From Acholoe squamosa (Eukaryota; Annelida; Polychaeta; Phyllodocida; Polynoidae), in assembly GCA_949317995.1 (NCBI GenBank), contig OX439035.1, positions 2,966,181 through 3,030,180 of the forward strand: 64,000 bases of DNA. The letters are read 5' to 3'. A program made the position numbers and the translations under genes. The notes under the pieces are model-generated. The model saw only the letters and a program-made list of their open reading frames with translations. It searched no databases and was not told the origin of the DNA. Of this stretch, positions 57,621 through 64,000 are shown in pieces; within the stretch, counting starts at the first letter, position 1, and each line of letters starts with the position of its first letter.

Positions 57621-57734
57621 CCTGACATTGGTGTCCTGAAAATCCATTGGGACATGTGCAGTTATACATATTGACCTCATCCATGCAGGTTCCTCCATTT
57701 TCACAAGGGCTTGAGGCACACTCATCAATATTCG
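57621..57734 (-). CDS. EGF exon 34 (type B')
   Basis: SGHQC variant. Confidence 0.85.
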
Positions 57735-58461
57735 CTGTAAGAAGCAATTACAGAAAGTATTCACTATTTATGATGTAATGCAAAAGATTGGGGTTTCTCC
57801 ATCTCTACATCGGCCTTGTTTTTAACATACTCGAACTCTAATAGAAAAATAACAACCCTGAGGAGATTTAATTCTATACTGGTTATTGATTTGTTTAAAC
57901 TAGAGACATTGAAACAAAGGGTAGAATCTCAAGAATTTGTTTCTTTTGAATCCCTTCTTTCAAATTTATTCCAACATATCAGAATACGATTCTTGTTGGA
58001 TGTGAATGGGAAAAAACATGTTCCTATTCGCTAAAAAGAGCCTCATCAGATTGGAATATCTCAGAAAAGATGCAAGATGATTAGCAACCAATGTTCCACC
58101 CATTTTTCACCCCTTTGTTATGAAACTTCTTCTGCAACTTGTAGACGCTATTGAGAGCTTGATTATTAGAATCCCAACAAAAAATGGCTCCAGATGATGA
58201 CTTCAAGGTTAGTTGCCAAATATTTAAGTGTAATCAGCACATGCGGCTATTTATAAGAAAAAGAAATGAAAAACTTTCCATTTTCATTCCAGGACTATAC
58301 TGGAAACTTTAACCACAGTTTAAGTAGCATGGTCCTCATGTATAAGACGCAGTTAACACACCTGATTTACATCATCTGCGTCCCATATGTGAGATGCATT
58401 ATATATGTGAGGGGGGTTCTGTACACACAGATTTACTGTAATATAAATGAAGCCAACTGAC

Positions 58462-58575
58462 CCTGACATTGGTCTCCTGAAAATCCATCGGGACATGTGC
58501 AGTTATACATAGTGACGCCATCCATGCAAGTTCCTCCATTTCCACATGGGCTTGAGGCACACTCATCAATATCCT
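58462..58575 (-). CDS. EGF exon 35 (type C)
   Basis: Type C peptide. Confidence 0.85.
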
Positions 58576-59325
58576 CTGTAATAAGCAAATACAGAAAGTA
58601 TTTACTATTTATGATGTAATGCAAAAGATTGGGTTTTCTCCATCTCCACATCGGCCTTGTTTTTAACATTCTCCAACTCTAATGAAGCTAGAAGAATAAC
58701 ACCCCTGAGGAGATTTAATTCTATACTGATTTTTAGTGATTTGTTTAAACTAGAGACATTGAAACAAAGGGTAGAATCTCAAGAATTTGTTTCTTTTGAA
58801 TCCCTTCTTTCAAATTTATTCCAAAATATCAGAATACGATTCTTGTTGGATGTGAATGGGAAAAAACATGTTCCTATTCGCTAAAAAGAGCCTCATCAGA
58901 TTGGAATATCTCAGAAAAGATGCAAGATGATTAGCAACCAATGTTCCACCCATTTTTCACCCCTTTGTTATGAAACTTCTTCTCCATCAACTAGGCAACT
59001 TTTAGACGCTATTGAGAGCTTGATTATTAGAATCTCAACAAAAAATGGCTCCAGATGATGACTTCAAGATTAGTTGCCAAACATTTAAGGGTTATCATCA
59101 CATGCGGCTATGTAAAAAAATAAAAATAGATAAAAAAGTATGCATTTTCATTCCAGGACTATACTGGAAACTTTAACCACAATTTAAGTACCAGAGTCCC
59201 CATGTATAAAACACAGCTAACACACCTGATTTACATCATCTGCGCCCCATATGTGAGGTGCATTCTATATGTGAGGGGGGTTGTGTACACACAGATTTAC
59301 TGTAATATAAATTAAGCTCACTGAC

Positions 59326-59439
59326 CCTGACATTGGTCTCCTGGAAATCCCATGGGACATGTGCAGCTATACATATTGGAGCCATCCATGCAGGTTCCTC
59401 CATTTTCACAAGGGCTTGAGGCACACTCATCAATATTCG
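59326..59439 (-). CDS. EGF exon 36 (type D)
   Basis: [10 protein letters not shown] as exon 28. Confidence 0.85.
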
Positions 59440-59587
59440 CTGTAATAAGCAATTACAGAAATTATTCACTATTTATGATGTAATGCAAAAGATTTGTTTT
59501 CTCCATCTCCACATCAGTCTTGTCTTTAACATTCTCCAACTCTAATAAAGCTAGAAGAATAACACACATGAGGAGATTTAATTTTAT

Positions 59588-59836
59588 TGTAGGGGCCAGC
59601 TCTGGCTGTAAGTCCATGGCGGTAGGCCATCTGCCCCGTTCCGGTTGCACCAGCCCTCAGGGGCTGGTCAGCTGGTATAAGCTGCCCCCCTTGTGTATTA
59701 TACCGATCCAGATGTAGGTGGAAGGTAGAGAATGTCAGACGGGGAAGTAGCTCAGCGGTAGAGCTTCCGCCTGCAGGTTGCAGGGTCCCGGGTTCGATTC
59801 CCGGTTTCTCCAAGACGTTTTCCGCCGACCTCTACA
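59588..59836 (+). mobile_element. Solo LTR of the small element, copy 5
   Basis: 249 bp, same intron site. Confidence 0.8.
59741..59812 (+). tRNA. tRNA-like gene in solo LTR copy 5
   Basis: Same variant as in other solo LTRs. Confidence 0.55.
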
Positions 59837-60437
59837 CTATACTTATTTTTGGTGATTTGTTTAAACTAGAGACATTGAAACAAAGGGTAGAATCTTAAGA
59901 ACTTGTTTCTTTTGAATCCCTTCTTTCAAATTTATTCCAATATATCAGAATACGATTCTTGTTGGATGTGAATGGGAAAAAACATGTTCCTATTCGCTAA
60001 AAAGAGCCTCATCAGATTGGAATATCTCAGAAAAGATGCAAGATGATTAGCAACCAATGTTCCACCCATTTTTCACCCCTTTGTTATGAAACTTCTTCTC
60101 CATCAACTATGCAACTTTTAGACGCTTTTGAGAGCTTGATTATTAGAATCTCAACAAAAAATGGCTCCAGATGATGACTTCAAGGTTAGTTGCCAAACAT
60201 TTAAGTGTAATCTGCACATGCGGCTATTTAAAAAAAAGAAAAATGAAAAGGTATGCATTTTCATTCCAGGACTATACTGGAAACTTTAACCATAATTAAG
60301 TACCATAGTCCTCATGTATAAGACGCAGCTAACACACCTGATTTACATCATCTGCCTCCCATACGTGAGGTGCTTTCTATATGTGAGGGGCGTTCTGTAC
60401 ACACAGATTTACTGTAATATAAATGAAGCCAACTGAC

Positions 60438-60551
60438 CCTGACATTGGTCTCCTGAAAATCCATTGGGACATGTGCAGTTATACATATTGACCTCATCCA
60501 TGCAGGTTCCTCCATTTTCACAAGGGCTTGAGGCACACTCATCAATATTCG
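60438..60551 (-). CDS. EGF exon 37 (type B)
   Basis: Counterpart of exon 29. Confidence 0.85.
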
Positions 60552-61288
60552 CTGTAAGAAGCAATTACAGAAAGTATTCACTATTTATGATGTAATGCAA
60601 AAGATTGGGGTTTCTCCATCTCTACATCGGCCTTGTTTTTAACATACTCAAACTCTAATAGAAAAATAACAACCCTGAGGAGATTTAATTCTATACTGAT
60701 TATTGATTTGTTTAAACTAGAGACATTGAAACAAAGGGTAGAATCTCAAGAATTTGTTTCTTTTGAATCCCTTCTTTCAAATTTATTCCAATATATCAGA
60801 ATACGATTCTTGTTGGATGTGAATGGGAAAAAACATGTTCCTATTCGCTAAAAAGAGCCTCATCAGATTGGAATATCTCAGAAAAGATGCAAGATGATTA
60901 GCAACCAATGTTCCACCCATTTTTCACCCCTTTGTTATGAAACTTCTTCTCCATCAACTAGGCAACTTTTAGACGCTTTTGAGAGCTTGATTATTAGAAT
61001 CTCAACAAAAAATGGCTCCAGATGATGACTTCAAGGTTAGTTGCCAAACATTTAAGTGAAATTTGAACATGCGGCTATTTAAAAAAAAGAAAAATGAAAA
61101 GGTATGCATTTTCATTCCAGGACTATACTGGAAACTTTAACCATAATTAAGTACCATAGTCCTCATGTATAAGACGCAGCTAACACACCTGATTTACATC
61201 ATCTGCCTCCCATACGTGAGGTGCTTTCTATATGTGAGGGGCGTTCTGTACACACAGATTTACTGTAATATAAATGAAGCCAACTGAC

Positions 61289-61402
61289 CCTGACATTGGT
61301 CTCCTGAAAATCCATTGGGACATGTGCAGTTATACATATTGACCTCATCCATGCAGGTTCCTCCATTTTCACAAGGGCTTGAGGCACACTCATCAATATT
61401 CG
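61289..61402 (-). CDS. EGF exon 38 (type B)
   Basis: Counterpart of exon 30, sharing its intron variants. Confidence 0.85.
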
Positions 61403-62129
61403 CTGTAAGAAGCAATTACAGAAAGTATTCACTATTTATGATGTAATGCAAAAGATTGGGGTTTCTCCATCTCTACATCGGCCTTGTTTTTAACATACTC
61501 GAACTCTAATAGAAAAATAACAACCCTGAGGAGATTTAATTCTATACTGATTATTGATTTGTTTAAACTAGAGACATTGAAACAAAGGGTAGAATCTCAA
61601 GAATTTGTTTCTTTTGAATCCCTTCTTTCAAATTTATTCCAATATATCAGAATACGATTCTTGTTGGTTGTGAATGGGAAAAAACATGTTCCTATTCGCT
61701 AAAAAGAGCCTCATCAGATTGGAATATCTCAGAAAAGATGCAAGATGATTAGCAACCAATGTTCCACCCATTTTTCACCCCTTTGTTATGAAACTTCTTC
61801 TGCAACTTGTAGACGCTATTGAGAGCTTGATTATTAGAATCCCAACAAAAAATGGCTCCAGATGATGACTTCAAGGTTAGTTGCCAAATATTTAAGTGTA
61901 ATCAGCACATGTGGCTATTTATAAGAAAAAGAAATGAAAAACTTTCCATTTTCATTCCAGGACTATACTGGAAACTTTAACCACAGTTTAAGTAGCATGG
62001 TCCTCATGTATAAGAGGCAGTTAACACACCTGATTTACATCATCTGCGTCCCATATGTGAGATGCATTATATATGTGAGGGGGGTTCTGTACACACAGAT
62101 TTACTGTAATATAAATGAAGCCAACTGAC

Positions 62130-62243
62130 CCTGACATTGGTCTCCTGAAAATCCATCGGGACATGTGCAGTTAAACATAGTGACGCCATCCATGCAAGTT
62201 CCTCCATTTCCACATGGGCTTGAGGCACACTCATCAATATCCT
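62130..62243 (-). CDS. EGF exon 39 (type C-F)
   Basis: MFNC variant. The 212-bp insertion seen in copy 3 is absent here. Confidence 0.85.
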
Positions 62244-62989
62244 CTGTAATAAGCAAATACAGAAAGTATTTACTATTTATGATGTAATGCAAAAGATTGG
62301 GTTTTCTCCATCTCCACATCGGCCTTGTTTTTAAAATTCTCCAACTCTAATAAAGCTAGAAGAATAACACCCCTGAGGAGATTTAATTCTATACTGATTT
62401 TTAGTGATTTGTTTAAACTAGAGACATTGAAACAAAGGGTAGAATCTCAAGAATTTGTTTCTTTTGAATCCCTTCTTTCAAATTTATTCCAATATATCAG
62501 AATACGATTCTTGTTGGATGTGAATGGGAAAAAACATGTTCCTATTCGCTAAAAAGAGCCTCATCAGATTGGAATATCTCAGAAAACATGCAAGATGATT
62601 AGCAACCAATGTTCCACCCATTTTTCACCCCTTTGTTATGAAACTTCTTCTCCATCAACTAGGCAACTTTTAGACGCTTTTGAGAGCTTGATTATTAGAA
62701 TCTCAACAAAAAATGGCTCCAGATGATGACTTCAAGGTTAGTTGCCAAACATTTAAGTGTAATCTGCACATGCGGCTATTTAAAAAAAAGAAAAATGAAA
62801 AGGTATGCATTTTCATTCCAGGACTATACTGGAAACTTTAACCATAATTAAGTACCATAGTCCTCATGTATAAGACGCAGCTAACACACCTGATTTACAT
62901 CATCTGCCTCCCATACGTGAGGTGCTTTCTATATGTGAGGGGCGTTCTGTACACACAGATTTACTGTAATATAAATGAAGCCAACTGAC

Positions 62990-63103
62990 CCTGACATTGG
63001 TGTCCTGAAAATCCATTGGGACATGTGCAGTTATACATATTGACCTCATCCATGCAGGTTCCTCCATTTTCACAAGGGCTTGAGGCACACTCATCAATAT
63101 TCG
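62990..63103 (-). CDS. EGF exon 40 (type B')
   Basis: SGHQC variant; the last complete exon before the array break. Confidence 0.85.
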
Positions 63104-63757
63104 CTGTAAGAAGCAATTACAGAAAGTATTCACTATTTATGATGTAATGCAAAAGATTGGGGTTTCTCCATCTCTACATCGGCCTTGTTTTTAACATACT
63201 CGAACTCTAATAGAAAAATAACAACCCTGAGGAGATTTAATTCTATACTGATTATTGATTTGTTTAAACTAGAGACATTGAAACAAAGGGTAGAATCTCA
63301 AGAATTTGTTTCTTTTGAATCCCTTCTTTCAAATTTATTCCAACATATCAGAATACGATTCTTGTTGGATGTGAATGGGAAAAAACATGTTCCTATTCGC
63401 TAAAAAGAGCCTCATCAGATTGGAATATCTCAGAAAAGATGCAAGATGATTAGCAACCAATGTTCCACCCATTTTTCACCCCTTTGTTATGAAACTTCTT
63501 CTGCAACTTGTAGACGCTATTGAGAGCTTGATTATTAGAATCCCAACAAAAAATGGCTCCAGATGATGACTTCAAGGTTAGTTGCCAAATATTTAAGTGT
63601 AATCAGCACATGCGGCTATTTATAAGAAAAAGAAATGAAAAACTTTCCATTTTCATTCCAGGACTATACTGGAAACTTTAACCACAGTTTAAGTAGCATG
63701 GTCCTCATGTATAAGACGCAGTTAACACACCTGATTTACATCATCTGCGTCCCATAT

Positions 63758-64000
63758 AAGTAGTATATACATGCAAACTGAGCGCAATGGATTAGCTACT
63801 AACTAGGTCATGACCTACTGGTAGACCGGAAGTGACCTAGTTTCAGCCAATCAGAGGGCTGGATTTGACAGGAAGTGACGTCATAAGGTCATGACCTAGT
63901 TTTTTCGACCAATCAGAGAGCTGGATTTCATTTGACCTAGTGACCTGACCTAGTTGCATAAATTAAAAGAATTGTGCAATACCTAGAGCTGACCTACTTA
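63758..64000. other. Non-array sequence with palindromic motifs
   Basis: AGGTCATGACCT occurs at 63805-63816 and 63886-63897, TGACGTCA at 63876-63883, and CCAATCAGAG followed by GCTGGATTT twice (63847 and 63909). It could be a regulatory region or a piece of a dispersed repeat. No coding frame. Confidence 0.5.

Larger units (their letters stand above)
53155..60437 (-). repeat. Higher-order repeat copy 3 (7283 bp, exons 29-36, with 212-bp insertion)
   Basis: As copies 1 and 2 plus 212 bp after exon 31 that contain a truncated exon. Confidence 0.85.
26323..63757 (-). repeat. Tandem EGF-exon array (40 full units) of one partial gene
   Basis: Each unit of about 0.85 kb has one 114-bp exon encoding a single calcium-binding EGF domain and about 735 bp of intron. 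On the minus strand every exon follows a CAG acceptor and is followed by GTCAGT. All exons are phase 1-1, so units can be added or lost without breaking the frame. Cys spacing is C-x5-C-x5-C-x8-C-x-C-x8-C. The window encodes about 1520 residues of extracellular EGF repeats. N- and C-termini are not seen: the right edge breaks at 63757 and nothing recognisable follows exon 1 to the left. A Notch/fibropellin-like secreted or membrane protein is likely; identity is unknown. Confidence 0.88.
60438..63757 (-). repeat. Higher-order repeat copy 4, cut at the array edge (exons 37-40)
   Basis: Follows copy 3 in order (B B C-F B') and stops inside the intron left of where the next C exon should be. Confidence 0.82.

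Noticed and set aside
27185-63133. Minus-strand 77-codon frames starting MNTFCN over the EGF exons
   Set aside because: They read the EGF exons in a wrong frame and run into intron sequence.
27443-63403. Plus-strand frames of 72-77 codons in every intron (MFLT-type peptides)
   Set aside because: They are open in all units only because the introns are recent copies. No domain, start context or independent conservation supports them.

Overview
The window looks like nuclear DNA of a marine invertebrate. It has metazoan-type calcium-binding EGF exons with GT/AG-flanked phase-1 introns, two large Ty3/gypsy-type retrotransposons, and AGGTCA/TGACCT-rich repeats of a kind I associate with bivalve molluscs. 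The bivalve assignment is an inference with low to moderate confidence.

Region 1 (1-25408) is one retrotransposon nested inside another. The outer element (element 1, plus strand) enters the window inside gag and runs through gag (CCHC knuckle), a -1 frameshift heptamer, protease, RT, RNase H and integrase, then an extra ORF3 and a 352-bp 3' LTR at 25057-25408. It is dead: it carries stops and frameshifts, and its integrase is split at 6014/21903. The split is a younger 15.9-kb element (element 2, minus strand, 6015-21902) with 1353-bp LTRs that differ at about 15 sites by eye (about 1.1%) and a 4-bp GGTT target duplication. Reading on the minus strand, element 2 has 5' LTR, a candidate PBS, a 20-bp minisatellite with repeated TGACGT, gag, protease-RT-RNase H, integrase reached by a -1 shift at a C10 run, and an envelope-like glycoprotein. 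Then comes an accessory block with a small intronless ORF on the opposite strand, octamer-containing AT-rich repeats and a polypurine tract before the 3' LTR. The opposite-strand ORF (9185-9664) is followed 47 nt after its stop by a textbook histone-type 3' stem-loop, which is the most unexpected regulatory signal in the window.

Region 2 (25409-26322) has no recognisable gene, only short tandem duplications.

Region 3 (about 26323-63757, minus strand) is the middle of a gene made of tandem single-EGF exons. I count 40 complete 114-bp exons (38 codons, phase 1-1) plus one truncated exon, at about 0.85-kb spacing. Exon types, used throughout: B (begins A-N-I-D-E-C, has [16 protein letters not shown]), B' (B with H for D in GDQC), C (begins E-D-I-D-E-C, has [16 protein letters not shown]), C-F (C with F for Y), and D (GSNMYSC, CP-x-GFPG). 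From exon 13 rightward they form an eight-exon higher-order repeat of 7071 bp (B B C-F B' C B' C D) present in three full copies and one cut copy. B and C exons carry consensus sites for Notch-type O-glucose, O-fucose and O-GlcNAc and for Asp/Asn hydroxylation.

The introns upstream of D exons contain a 249-bp LTR holding a complete tRNA-like gene. One locus (29236-30225) keeps two such LTRs around a short internal region whose primer binding site matches the 3' end of the very tRNA encoded in the LTR. It is a small non-coding LTR element that appears to carry its own primer gene. The other five copies are solo LTRs amplified with the exon array. The array stops abruptly at 63757, and 63758-64000 is unrelated sequence with nuclear-receptor-like and CRE-like palindromes.
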